64,000 bases of DNA from Pseudomonadota bacterium. Lineage in GTDB: Bacteria; Pseudomonadota; Alphaproteobacteria; GCA-2746255. A program made the position numbers and the translations under genes. Numbering within the stretch: the first letter of the stretch is position 1; each line of letters begins with the position of its first letter. The DNA lies in assembly GCA_040752895.1 (NCBI GenBank), contig JBFMHN010000001.1, forward strand, positions 289,213 through 353,212. Reading direction: 5' to 3'. Below are positions 12,681 to 20,821 of this stretch, piece after piece. The notes below the pieces were generated by a model. The model saw only the letters and a list, made by a program, of their open reading frames with translations. It had not been told where the DNA came from and ran no database searches.

Positions 12681-13490
12681 ATGGAACTGGATAGCATCCT
12701 AGACAGTGCCGACAGCGCCTTCGAAGCGCCACCGATCGTCAATCGGGATGGCCAATTCGTCCTCAATCTGACGGGCTTCGAGGGCCCTATCGACGTTCTG
12801 CTTGCGCTGGCGCGGGAACAGAAGCTCGACCTTGCCCAGATTTCCATCCTGGAACTCGCCGACCAGTACCTCGACTTTATTATGCGAGTTCGCAAGGAAC
12901 ATCTTGAAATAGCTGCTGATTACCTAGTTATGGCGGCGTGGCTTGCCTACCTCAAGTCGAAGCTTCTCCTGCCGGAACCCGAGGAGGGCGAGGAAGGGCC
13001 GACCGCCGCCGAGATGGCTGAGGCGCTGGCCTTCCAGCTTCGCCGTCTCGAGGCGATGCAGGAGGCGAGCCGGCAGCTCTTTGGGCTGCCGCAGTTGGGT
13101 CGGGACGTTTTCGGCCGCGGCGATCCGGAAGGGATCACGGTGATCGGAAAGTCCGTTTACGACTTTTCGCTGTACGACCTTCTGAAAAGTTATGGCGAGA
13201 CCCGCGATCGCAGTCAGCTCGGGATGCTGCAGATCGAACCGTCGAAGCTGATGACGATGGAAGAAGCGCTCCAGCGTCTTTCCACCATGCTTGGCGGCAT
13301 GCCAGACTGGCAGACGCTTTCAAGCTACCTTCCGGAAATTCTGGAAGGCGACAGCACCCTGCGGCGGCGTTCGGCCATTGCCGCGACCTTCGCGGCGAGC
13401 TTGGAGCTTGTCCGCACCGGCAAGGCCGAGATTCGTCAGGAACGGAATTTTGGGCCCATCTACATCCGAAAGGCACCGGACGCGAAATGA
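12681..13490 (+). CDS. scpA: segregation and condensation protein A
   Basis: ScpA is the kleisin subunit of the SMC-ScpAB condensin, which compacts and resolves new chromosomes. The 269-residue product has the conserved N-terminal domain (LNLTGFEGPIDVLLALAR, about residues 31-48, then LDLAQISI and YLVMAAWLAYLKSKLLLP). An acidic linker follows, then a C-terminal winged-helix segment (about 190-265). The start is the ATG at 12681; the TTG three bases before it is possible but less likely. The stop overlaps scpB as ATGA, fitting joint expression of the two partners. Confidence 0.95.
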   Translation: MELDSILDSADSAFEAPPIVNRDGQFVLNLTGFEGPIDVLLALAREQKLDLAQISILELADQYLDFIMRVRKEHLEIAADYLVMAAWLAYLKSKLLLPEPEEGEEGPTAAEMAEALAFQLRRLEAMQEASRQLFGLPQLGRDVFGRGDPEGITVIGKSVYDFSLYDLLKSYGETRDRSQLGMLQIEPSKLMTMEEALQRLSTMLGGMPDWQTLSSYLPEILEGDSTLRRRSAIAATFAASLELVRTGKAEIRQERNFGPIYIRKAPDAK

Positions 13491-14185
13491 CTGACGGCTT
13501 AAGCCAGAATTTGCGAATCCTCGAAGCGGTTTTGTTCGCTGCCGCCGAGCCGCTCGACGATAAGACGCTTGCCGCCCGCCTGCCGGACGGCGTGGATCTC
13601 GATGGGCTGCTGGAGACGCTGCGCCGGGCCTATGCGAATCGCGGCGTGATGCTTGTCCAGGTGGGGGGCAACTGGGCTTTCCGCACGGCGCCCGATCTCG
13701 CGCCGATGTTGCAGGTGGAAAAAATCGTAAAACGCCGGCTGTCGCGGGCGGCGATGGAAACGCTGGCGATCGTTGCCTACCATGCACCGGTGACGCGCGC
13801 CGAAATCGAGGAAATTCGCGGGGTCGCCTTGGGTCGCGGTACGTTGGATCAGTTGCTGGAGGCGGGCTGGGTCCGTCCGATGGGGCGCCGCCGCACACCG
13901 GGCCGGCCGATGACCTGGGGGGTTGCCGACGCCTTCTACAGCCATTTCAACTTGGGCGGCCGGGACGATCTTCCCGGCGTTGAGGAACTTAAGGCAGCCG
14001 GCCTTCTCGACCGGCGGTCGGCCATTTCGATCTACGCCGGCCAGGCATCGGAGGAAAGCCTGCTGCCGCCGGACGAAGAGACCGACGCCGACATGACCGA
14101 CATGGAAGAAGAACTCCTTGAGGAAGAAGGGGAGGCCGAGGAAAAGACGGCCGCCGCCGTCGCGCCGCTCGACGAGGCGGACTAG
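13487..14185 (+). CDS. scpB: segregation and condensation protein B
   Basis: This 232-residue partner of ScpA has two winged-helix domains. The first begins NLRILEAVLFAAAEPL. The second contains the strongly conserved AYHAPVTRAEIEEIRGV and GRRRTPGRPMTWGV motifs. The last ~50 residues are an acidic tail (DMTDMEEELLEEE), which is common in alphaproteobacterial ScpB and varies in length. ScpB dimers bind the middle of ScpA and regulate SMC ATPase activity. It overlaps scpA by 4 bp and is followed after 108 bp by the tat operon. Confidence 0.95.
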   Translation: MTDGLSQNLRILEAVLFAAAEPLDDKTLAARLPDGVDLDGLLETLRRAYANRGVMLVQVGGNWAFRTAPDLAPMLQVEKIVKRRLSRAAMETLAIVAYHAPVTRAEIEEIRGVALGRGTLDQLLEAGWVRPMGRRRTPGRPMTWGVADAFYSHFNLGGRDDLPGVEELKAAGLLDRRSAISIYAGQASEESLLPPDEETDADMTDMEEELLEEEGEAEEKTAAAVAPLDEAD

Positions 14186-14293
14186 GCTTTGCCGCCCGGT
14201 CCGGGTGGCGTTGCGGGGGGTGCGCGTTTCTGACATGATCGGGAGCGGCCTTCAGGCGAAAGCCCTTTACCGCTTCAATCGGGAGCTTTTTGG

Positions 14294-14545
14294 ATGAGCA
14301 TCGGTGTTTGGCAGGTTGTTCTCATTCTGGTGATCGTTCTGATCATTTTCGGAGCCGGCAAGCTGCCGAAAGTGATGGGCGACCTTGCGAAGGGGGTGAA
14401 GACCTTCCGTTCCGGCCTTAAGGACGAAGAAGAAGGCGAGGGGAAATCCGGCGATGCCGGGGCGGCCATCGGGCAAAACAAGTCCTCGAGCGCGAGATCT
14501 TCCACCAAGGCCGGCACCAACAAGAACGGCGCCTCCAAGTCCTGA
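14294..14545 (+). CDS. tatA: twin-arginine translocase subunit TatA
   Basis: The product is 83 residues, a usual TatA size. It has one N-terminal membrane helix (residues 4-20, WQVVLILVIVLIIFG), the FGAGKLP hinge, an amphipathic helix (LPKVMGDLAKGVKTFRSGL) and a polar, unstructured tail rich in Ser/Lys/Asn. TatA oligomers form the conducting assembly through which folded proteins carrying twin-arginine signal peptides cross the inner membrane. It heads the tatA-tatB-tatC operon. The 44 bp to tatB holds no visible terminator. Confidence 0.96.
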   Translation: MSIGVWQVVLILVIVLIIFGAGKLPKVMGDLAKGVKTFRSGLKDEEEGEGKSGDAGAAIGQNKSSSARSSTKAGTNKNGASKS

Positions 14546-14589
14546 GCCCTTTCCCCGGAACGGCAAGCCATTAAACCGGGATAACTGGA

Positions 14590-14883
14590 ATGTTTGACAT
14601 CGGCTGGCCGGAATTGGCGGTGATCGCAATTCTGGCGGTCATCGTGATCGGACCCAAGGATCTGCCGATCGTGCTGCGGGCGCTTGGACGGTGGGCGGGC
14701 AAGGCGCGTGCGATGGTGCGCGAGTTCCGAAACGGCATCGAAGAAATGGCCAAGGAAGCCGAGCTGGACGCGTTGCGGAAAACCGCCTCCGGCGAGGCGG
14801 ATAAGCCGCGCCTTGAGCCGAACGCCCCCGAAGACGTTCCTGGAACCACCCCGAAGGACTTTTCCGGCGATGAGCGCGGATGA
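14590..14883 (+). CDS. tatB: twin-arginine translocase subunit TatB
   Basis: TatB (97 residues) joins TatC to form the receptor for twin-arginine signal peptides. The N-terminus MFDIGWPEL with a conserved glutamate starts the membrane helix (ELAVIAILAVIVIGP). The GPKDLP hinge follows and then a long amphipathic helix (LRALGRWAGKARAMVREF). The FDIGWPEL start separates TatB from TatA. The C-terminus is polar and short compared with enterobacterial TatB but ordinary for this group. The tail overlaps the tatC start by 14 bp. Confidence 0.95.
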   Translation: MFDIGWPELAVIAILAVIVIGPKDLPIVLRALGRWAGKARAMVREFRNGIEEMAKEAELDALRKTASGEADKPRLEPNAPEDVPGTTPKDFSGDERG

Positions 14884-15652
14884 CGAGAAGAAGATGTCGT
14901 TGTTTGATCATTTGATCGAGCTTCGCAACCGTCTCATTCTGTCGGTGGCGGTCCTTCTGATCGCCTTCGTGGTCTGTTACGCCTTCGCCGAGCAGATCTT
15001 TGGCTTTCTCGTGCAGCCTCTGGCAAAAATCTACGACGAGCAAACCGGACGCCGGCTGATATACACCGGCCTGACGGAGGTTTTCCTCACCTATGTGAAG
15101 GTCGCCTTCTTCGCCGCTCTTTGCCTTTCCTTTCCTGTCATCGCCGGGCAAATCTGGGCCTTCGTGGCGCCAGGTCTTTATCGCCACGAAAAAAAAGTAT
15201 TTCTGCCGTTCCTGACTGCTAGTCCGATCCTGTTCCTGGCCGGGGCGATGCTCGCCTATTACGGCGTTATTCCATTGGCTTGGCAGTTTTTTCTCAGCTT
15301 CGAAACGCCGAACGCGGTTAACGGCCTGCCGATCCAGCTTGAGGCGAAGGTGAGTGAATATCTCTCGCTCGTCATGAAGCTGATGTTCGCCTTCGGGCTT
15401 TGCTTTCAGCTTCCCATTGTTCTTACCCTTCTGGCTAGGGTCGGAGCCGTTAGCGCGGCCGGGCTGGCGGCGAAGCGGAAATACGCCATGATCGGCATCT
15501 TCATCATGGCTGCCATTCTCACGCCTCCCGACGTGATCAGCCAGGTGGCGCTGGCGCTGCCGATGCTGGCCCTATACGAGCTTTCGATCGTCGCCGTTCG
15601 TCTGGTTGAAAGGCGACGCCGCCAGCGCGATTCCAAAGCCGCGGCCGATTGA
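14870..15652 (+). CDS. tatC: twin-arginine translocase subunit TatC
   Basis: This 260-residue six-helix inner-membrane protein is the core receptor of the Tat system. The conserved early motif FDHLIELRNRL is seen at about residues 12-22, and the periplasmic GLTEVFLTYVKVAFF stretch is intact. The reading frame is open far upstream, but those residues lie out of frame inside tatB. The ATG at 14870 (MSADDEKKMSLFDHL) gives a family-length protein and overlaps tatB by 14 bp. The three tat genes are thus probably one transcript continuing toward serS. Confidence 0.96.
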   Translation: MSADDEKKMSLFDHLIELRNRLILSVAVLLIAFVVCYAFAEQIFGFLVQPLAKIYDEQTGRRLIYTGLTEVFLTYVKVAFFAALCLSFPVIAGQIWAFVAPGLYRHEKKVFLPFLTASPILFLAGAMLAYYGVIPLAWQFFLSFETPNAVNGLPIQLEAKVSEYLSLVMKLMFAFGLCFQLPIVLTLLARVGAVSAAGLAAKRKYAMIGIFIMAAILTPPDVISQVALALPMLALYELSIVAVRLVERRRRQRDSKAAAD

Positions 15653-15719
15653 GCCTGGCGGTGGACGGCGAGGGCTTCTCCTCCTATAAAGTGGGCGCTT
15701 CTATGCGCGGCGGCCTTTC

Positions 15720-16997
15720 ATGTTCGACCTAGCTTGGATCCGGGAACATCCCGACGCCTTCGACCGGGGGTTGACCCGCCGCGGTCTTGCGCCGCAGGCG
15801 AAAGACATCCTCGCCCTGGACGCCAAGCACCGCGCTGCTCAAACCGCGCTGCAGGAGCTTCGGGAAAGGCGAAACGCTGCTTCCAAGACCATCGGGCAGG
15901 CCAAGGGGAAGGGGGCGGATACCCGGGCGCTCGAGGCCGAGATGACTGCGCTTAAGGCGGACATGCAGAAAAAAGAAGCGGAAGAACGCGAGCTTGTTCA
16001 GCGAGTGATGGCCGCCCTTGAGGGTTTGCCGAACCTGCCGGCCGGGGACGTGCCGGACGGGCCGGACGCCAGCGCCAATCTGGAAGTCAGAGCTTGGGGG
16101 AAAAAACCGGAATTTCCCTTTGAAGCGAAAGAACATTTTGAACTTGGCGAAGCACTTGGCCAGATGGATTTCGAGCGCGCCGCCAAGATTTCAGGGGCGC
16201 GTTTCGTTGTGCTGAAAGGGGCGCTCGCCCGCCTCGAACGCGCGCTCGGCGCCTTCATGCTAGACCTTCATACGAAGGAGTTCGGCTACCGCGAGGTGAG
16301 CCCGCCCGTCCTTGTCCGCGAAGAAGCTCTCTTCGGCACCGGGCAGCTGCCGAAATTCGGTGAGGACCTTTTCCGGACGACGGACGGTCGCTGGCTGATC
16401 CCGACCGCCGAGGTGCCGCTGACCAATCTCGCGGCGGACGCCATCCTCGACGAGGAAAACCTGCCCATGCGCTATGTGGCGCTCACCCCCTGTTTCCGGT
16501 CGGAGGCGGGAGCGGCGGGGAAGGACACCCGCGGCATGATCCGCCAGCACCAGTTCGCGAAGGTCGAGCTGGTCAGCATCACCCGCCCGGACAGCTCGGC
16601 GGACGAACACGAGCGGATGACGCAAGCCGCGGAAGAGGTGCTGAAACGGCTGGAATTGCCCTACCGGGTAGTTGTTCTTGCGACCGGCGACATGGGCTTT
16701 TCGGCGCAGAAAACCTACGATATCGAGGTCTGGTTGCCGGGCCAGGGGCGTTACCGCGAGATTTCGAGCTGTTCGAACTGCGGCGACTTCCAGGCCCGGC
16801 GGATGAAGGCGCGGTTTCGCCCAAGGGTGGGGAAGGGCACCCGCTTCCTGCACACGTTGAACGGTTCCGGCGTCGCCGTCGGCCGCGCCCTGATCGCCCT
16901 GCTCGAGAACGGTCAGCAGGCCGACGGCAGCGTCCGGATCCCGAAGGCGCTTCGCCCTTACATGAATGGGATGGAGGAAATTACACCCGATGTTTAA
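15720..16997 (+). CDS. serS: serine--tRNA ligase
   Basis: This class II synthetase (425 residues) has the long N-terminal antiparallel coiled-coil arm that binds tRNA-Ser and tRNA-Sec (about residues 27-105). The catalytic domain with its class II motifs follows: motif 2 is the [20 protein letters not shown] region and motif 3 is near the C-terminus ([18 protein letters not shown]). The ATG at 15720 begins [15 protein letters not shown], the typical SerRS N-terminus. The stop overlaps surE by 8 bp. A cognate tRNA-Ser(UGA) gene also lies in this window at 61106-61195. Confidence 0.98.
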   Translation: MFDLAWIREHPDAFDRGLTRRGLAPQAKDILALDAKHRAAQTALQELRERRNAASKTIGQAKGKGADTRALEAEMTALKADMQKKEAEERELVQRVMAALEGLPNLPAGDVPDGPDASANLEVRAWGKKPEFPFEAKEHFELGEALGQMDFERAAKISGARFVVLKGALARLERALGAFMLDLHTKEFGYREVSPPVLVREEALFGTGQLPKFGEDLFRTTDGRWLIPTAEVPLTNLAADAILDEENLPMRYVALTPCFRSEAGAAGKDTRGMIRQHQFAKVELVSITRPDSSADEHERMTQAAEEVLKRLELPYRVVVLATGDMGFSAQKTYDIEVWLPGQGRYREISSCSNCGDFQARRMKARFRPRVGKGTRFLHTLNGSGVAVGRALIALLENGQQADGSVRIPKALRPYMNGMEEITPDV

Positions 16998-17772
16998 ATC
17001 GCCTCTCGATCTCAAGAAGGCCCGCATCCTCATCACGAACGACGACGGCATCGAAGCACCGGGCATTAAAACCTTGGAACGGGTGGCGCTGGGCCTTTCG
17101 GACGACGTTTGGGTGGTGGCTCCCGACCGCGACAAGACCGGCGCCGGCCATTCCGTCACCATCCGGACCCCGATCCATGTGAGGGAGGTTTCGCCCCGTC
17201 ACTTCGCGGTCGAGGGGACGCCGACGGACTGCGTGCTGCTGGGCTACAAGGAACTGCTCGCCGACCGCAAGCCGGACCTTATCCTTTCTGGCATCAATCC
17301 CGGCAACAACATGGCCGAGAACATCACCTATTCCGGCACGATCTCGGCGGCGATCGAGGGGACGCTGTTGGGTATGCGGTCGATCGCATGGAGCCTGGCA
17401 AGGAGCAAGCCCATCCATTGGGAAACGGCGGAACGCTTCGCGCCGGATATCATTCGCAAGGTCGTTTCCATCCCATGGTCTTCCCACGTCTTGATCAACG
17501 TCAACATTCCCGGCCTGGCTCCGGACGCGATCACGGGCGTAAGGGCGACCCGTCAGGGACGCAGCAAGTTCGGGGAAGCGATTCGCAAGGACGTCGATCC
17601 CTTTGGGGAAGATATCTACTGGATTTTGGAAACTTATCGGCCAGCCGAGAACACACCCGGCACGGACCTCGAAGCGATTCGGGAAGGGGCGATTTCGGTC
17701 TGCCCCTTGAGCCTTAATCTCACGCATGAGCCGACGGTCGAAAAACTGAAGGAGCGCCTGGTTGAGGGTTGA
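16990..17772 (+). CDS. surE: 5'/3'-nucleotidase SurE
   Basis: SurE is a metal-dependent nucleoside monophosphate and short polyphosphate phosphatase. In this 260-residue protein the metal site is the N-terminal [13 protein letters not shown] motif (residues 13-25). Later conserved blocks are [25 protein letters not shown] and the [19 protein letters not shown] loop. The ATG at 16990 overlaps the serS stop; a start at 16966 is possible in frame but lies wholly inside serS. It is followed directly by pcm with an 11-bp overlap, the classic surE-pcm stationary-phase survival pair. Confidence 0.96.
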   Translation: MFKSPLDLKKARILITNDDGIEAPGIKTLERVALGLSDDVWVVAPDRDKTGAGHSVTIRTPIHVREVSPRHFAVEGTPTDCVLLGYKELLADRKPDLILSGINPGNNMAENITYSGTISAAIEGTLLGMRSIAWSLARSKPIHWETAERFAPDIIRKVVSIPWSSHVLINVNIPGLAPDAITGVRATRQGRSKFGEAIRKDVDPFGEDIYWILETYRPAENTPGTDLEAIREGAISVCPLSLNLTHEPTVEKLKERLVEG

Positions 17773-18400
17773 TCCGCGGCAGGTTCGTCTGATCATGGAA
17801 CTCCGCCAGGCCGGAATCCAGGATACGGTCGTGCTTTCGGCCATCGAGCAGACGCCGCGCGACCTTTTCGTGCCGCCGACCTTTCAGGAAGACGCCTACG
17901 AAAACACGGCACTTCCCATCGCCTGCGGCCAGACGATCAGCCAGCCCCTGGTCGTCGCCATGATGACGGTGGCGCTGCGGCCCGGAAAACGCCTGCGGGT
18001 CCTTGAGGTCGGCACCGGATCTGGTTATCAGACGGCCGTGCTCGCGCGGCTGTTTCGGCGGGTCTATACGATCGAACGTTTTGCGGAGCTTCTGAAGGGG
18101 GCCAAGGCCAGGTTTGATTTGCTCGGCCTTCACAACGTCACGACGCGGCTTGGCGACGGCGCAAAAGGCTGGCCCGAACAGGCTCCCTTCGACTGCATCC
18201 TCGTGACGGCGGGGGCGACGGCGGTGCCGCCGGCGCTGCTCGAACAGCTGCGCCCGGAGGGCGTGCTCGTCATTCCGATCGGGACTTCCGGTGCGGACCA
18301 GCAGCTTCTCCGTATACGCAAGACGGAAACCGGCCTCGAACGGGAAGACCTCGGGCCCGTACGCTTCGTTCCGCTCGTCGCCGAGCCGCCGGTCCGCTAG
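17762..18400 (+). CDS. pcm: protein-L-isoaspartate O-methyltransferase
   Basis: Pcm uses S-adenosylmethionine to methylate L-isoaspartyl residues so that aged proteins can revert to normal aspartate. The 212-residue product shows the motif LEVGTGSGYQTAVLA (SAM-binding motif I, about residues 81-95), the substrate loop GQTISQPLVVAMM and the late PVRFVPL strand. The only suitable start before the conserved MELRQAGI segment is a TTG at 17762, inside the end of surE. Length and motifs are normal. Confidence 0.94.
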   Translation: MRVDPRQVRLIMELRQAGIQDTVVLSAIEQTPRDLFVPPTFQEDAYENTALPIACGQTISQPLVVAMMTVALRPGKRLRVLEVGTGSGYQTAVLARLFRRVYTIERFAELLKGAKARFDLLGLHNVTTRLGDGAKGWPEQAPFDCILVTAGATAVPPALLEQLRPEGVLVIPIGTSGADQQLLRIRKTETGLEREDLGPVRFVPLVAEPPVR

Positions 18401-18468
18401 CAAGCGGGCGGCTTTGGGTTGAAGCCATCGGCACCGCTACCTAGTATGGGAACGAACGGGGGAAGCAG

Positions 18469-19428
18469 ATGCTCCGCAACCGTATGCGAAAAAGTTTTTT
18501 GCCGGGTGCGATGCTCGCGACGGTCTTCTTGATTGCCGGCTGCAGCGAACCCTGGATTACCGGCAAGGCGGTTGATTCTCGGCCGGTGGCCGTTTCCGGG
18601 CCGGGCACCGTCGTCGTTCAGAAGGGCGACACCGTTTACGGGATCGCCCGCAGCCACGACCTTGAAATTCGCGCCCTCATCGAGACCAACGGTCTTCACC
18701 CTCCCTATGCGTTGCAGGTCGGCCAGAAACTGCGGTTGCCCGGGCAGCGCAGCTATACCGTCCAGAAGGGGGACACGATTTACGGCATTTCGCGCCAATT
18801 CGGTGTCGACATGCGGGAACTCGTGCAACGAAACGGGATCGGCTCGCCCTATACGATCGCCGTCGGCCAGAAGTTGACGTTGCCGGATGGCGTTCGTCCC
18901 GTGCAAACCGCGCGGGCAAGGAAAGAAACGACATCGGGAACAAGTCAGGCGGTGGCCACCAAGCATGTGCCGCAACCGCCGCCGCGGGGACAAAGAAATT
19001 TCCTGATGCCGGTGGAGGGGAAGCTGATCGCCGGGTTTGGCCCGAAACCGGGTGGGCTCCACAACGACGGCATCAACATTGCGGCACCGGCGGGTACGCC
19101 GGTCCGGGCGGCGGAAAACGGGGTCGTCGTCTATGCCGGTAACGAGTTGCGCGGATTCGGGAACCTTCTGCTCATCAAGCACGCGGATAGCTGGATGACG
19201 GCTTATGGCCACGCCGACGCCTTGCTCGTCAAGCGCGGCGATGTCGTAAAGCGCGGCGAGAAGGTGGCAACGGTGGGGAAGTCGGGCAATGTCGATGTGA
19301 CGCAACTGCACTTCGAGCTCAGGCAGGGTGCCCGGGCGGTGGACCCGTCGCGCTACCTCGCCGTCCGCAGCCTTCGGGAAGCGCCGAAGCAGGATTTAGC
19401 GGAGCGACTTGCCGAGACGCCCGGCTAA
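18469..19428 (+). CDS. LysM/M23 lipoprotein, NlpD/DipM-like with degenerate peptidase site
   Basis: This 319-residue lipoprotein has a signal peptide with lipobox LIAGC (Cys about residue 24). Two LysM repeats follow (about 45-88 and 96-139, both with KGDTxYGI). The C-terminus is a LytM/M23 domain (about 180-305). The zinc site is degraded: the positions normally His and Asp in HxGxD are Asn199 and Asn203, and the HxH pair reads QLH (279-281). Such degenerate LytM proteins (NlpD, EnvC, DipM) activate cell-wall amidases at division instead of cutting peptidoglycan themselves. The downstream position next to surE-pcm is the classical nlpD locus. The 3' end overlaps a convergent ATPase gene by 33 bp. 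Confidence 0.85.
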   Translation: MLRNRMRKSFLPGAMLATVFLIAGCSEPWITGKAVDSRPVAVSGPGTVVVQKGDTVYGIARSHDLEIRALIETNGLHPPYALQVGQKLRLPGQRSYTVQKGDTIYGISRQFGVDMRELVQRNGIGSPYTIAVGQKLTLPDGVRPVQTARARKETTSGTSQAVATKHVPQPPPRGQRNFLMPVEGKLIAGFGPKPGGLHNDGINIAAPAGTPVRAAENGVVVYAGNELRGFGNLLLIKHADSWMTAYGHADALLVKRGDVVKRGEKVATVGKSGNVDVTQLHFELRQGARAVDPSRYLAVRSLREAPKQDLAERLAETPG

Positions 19429-20250
19429 ATCCTGGATGAATTGCCAAGCCACCCGGCCGGAGCGCGCCCCGCGCGTGACGGACCATTCCAGGGCCTCGCG
19501 GTGAAGTTTCTCGCGGGCAATGCTTAGGGCGTACCGATTCGCATAGGTCTCGACGATTTCGAGATAGGTGGGTTGGTCGCAGTTGTGGAACCCGATCCAC
19601 AGTCCGAAACGGTCGGACAGGGAAATTTTTTCGTCCACGGATTCCCCGCCGTGAATCTCGATCGAACGCTCGTTCTCGATCATTTCCCTTGGCATCAGGT
19701 GGCGTCGATTCGATGTCGCGTAAAAGACGACATTCTCCGGCCGGCCTTCGACCCCGCCTTCCAGCACCGCCTTGAGCGACTTGTAGGCCGTGTCCTTGCC
19801 GTCGAAGGAAAGGTCATCGCAGAAAAGAATGAAACGCCGTCCGCTCTGGCGGAGAAGCTTCAAGAGGCGCGGCAGGGAAGCGATTTCCTCCCGGTGAACC
19901 TCGACCAGCGCGATCGCGCCTTTCTCCTCCGCGTTCACCGCCGCATGCACCGCCTTCACCAGCGAGCTTTTTCCGGTTCCTCTTGCTCCCCACAGAAGCG
20001 CGTTATTTGCTGGAAACCCTTGCGCGAAACGCCGCGTGTTCTCCAGCAACGCCTTTTTCTGGCTGTCGATTCCGCGCAAGAGATCGATGGCTACCCGGTT
20101 AACGGCCGCCACCCCCTCCATTTCGCCGGAATCGGCATGCCAGATAAAGGCATCGGCGGTGTTTCGCGGCGGCGTCGCGTCCTTGGCCGGCGCTATGCGA
20201 TCCAGCGTATCGGCGATCTTCCGAAGAAGGGATTCGAAGCGATCTTCCAT
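19396..20250 (-). CDS. DUF815 family AAA ATP-binding protein
   Basis: The product has 284 residues. A Walker A loop, LLWGARGTGKSSLVKAV, is near residue 90, and a Walker B-like FILFCDDLSF is about 50 residues later, followed by VVFYATSNRRHLMPR as a sensor-type strand. These are DUF815 features, a AAA-related family without an agreed function that is often placed near nlpD, pcm or yajC in alphaproteobacteria. A TTG at 20265 could start five residues earlier, but the ATG at 20250 has AAAGG just upstream. It converges on the LysM/M23 gene and is divergent from yajC. Confidence 0.88.
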   Translation of the reverse strand: MEDRFESLLRKIADTLDRIAPAKDATPPRNTADAFIWHADSGEMEGVAAVNRVAIDLLRGIDSQKKALLENTRRFAQGFPANNALLWGARGTGKSSLVKAVHAAVNAEEKGAIALVEVHREEIASLPRLLKLLRQSGRRFILFCDDLSFDGKDTAYKSLKAVLEGGVEGRPENVVFYATSNRRHLMPREMIENERSIEIHGGESVDEKISLSDRFGLWIGFHNCDQPTYLEIVETYANRYALSIAREKLHREALEWSVTRGARSGRVAWQFIQDLAGRLGKSLR

Positions 20251-20440
20251 TCCCGAACCTTTCAATCCGACCGAATTCGGCCGGGTTCGAAATTTGTGCG
20301 ATCATAGACGATCGGCAAGCGGCTGGGAAAGCTTCGATCCCGGGGGTTTTTGCCAAGTCTAAAGACCGGCCTCTTCTGCTTTGCAAGGCGGGGGCGGCAC
20401 CGTTATGATCCGCGCAAACCGCAGAAGGAAGGAAGGTTCG

Positions 20441-20782
20441 ATGCTGATTTCGCCCGCTTTTGCCCAAACCGGGGCCACGCCCAGCGGCCTCGAGATGTTC
20501 CTGCCGCTTATTCTGATTTTCGTGGTCTTTTATTTTCTTCTCATCCGGCCACAGCAGAAGAAAGCGAAACGGCATCGCGAGATGGTCGGCGCCCTCCGGC
20601 GAGGGGACAAGATCATCACGGCGGGCGGCATCCTCGGCACGATTGCAAAGATCGTTGACGAGAACGAGGTTCTGGTTGAAATCGCAGACAACGTACGCGT
20701 CCGCGTGGCCAAGGCGACGATTGGGGAGGTGCTTTCGAAACCGGAACCCGTGGCCAACGACGACAAGGCAAAATCGGATTAA
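20441..20782 (+). CDS. yajC: preprotein translocase accessory subunit YajC
   Basis: YajC is the small single-span subunit that associates with SecDF. The product is 113 residues, with one membrane helix (about 20-40, FLPLILIFVVFYFLLIRP). Next comes the very conserved RPQQKKAKRHREM and then the soluble KIITAGGILGTIAKI domain. The ATG at 20441 follows a strong purine tract (AAGGAAGGAAGG). It leads the yajC-secD-secF cluster; 39 bp separate it from secD. Confidence 0.95.
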   Translation: MLISPAFAQTGATPSGLEMFLPLILIFVVFYFLLIRPQQKKAKRHREMVGALRRGDKIITAGGILGTIAKIVDENEVLVEIADNVRVRVAKATIGEVLSKPEPVANDDKAKSD

Positions 20783-20821
20783 AAAGCTTCCTGCAAGCCC
20801 GCCCCCTATTTCGGTGACCGG

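Noticed and set aside
14186-14293. GC-rich hairpin between scpB and tatA as a terminator
   Set aside because: The stem (GCCGCCC / GGGTGGC) includes a wobble pair and has no T-run after it; too common in such sequence to report.
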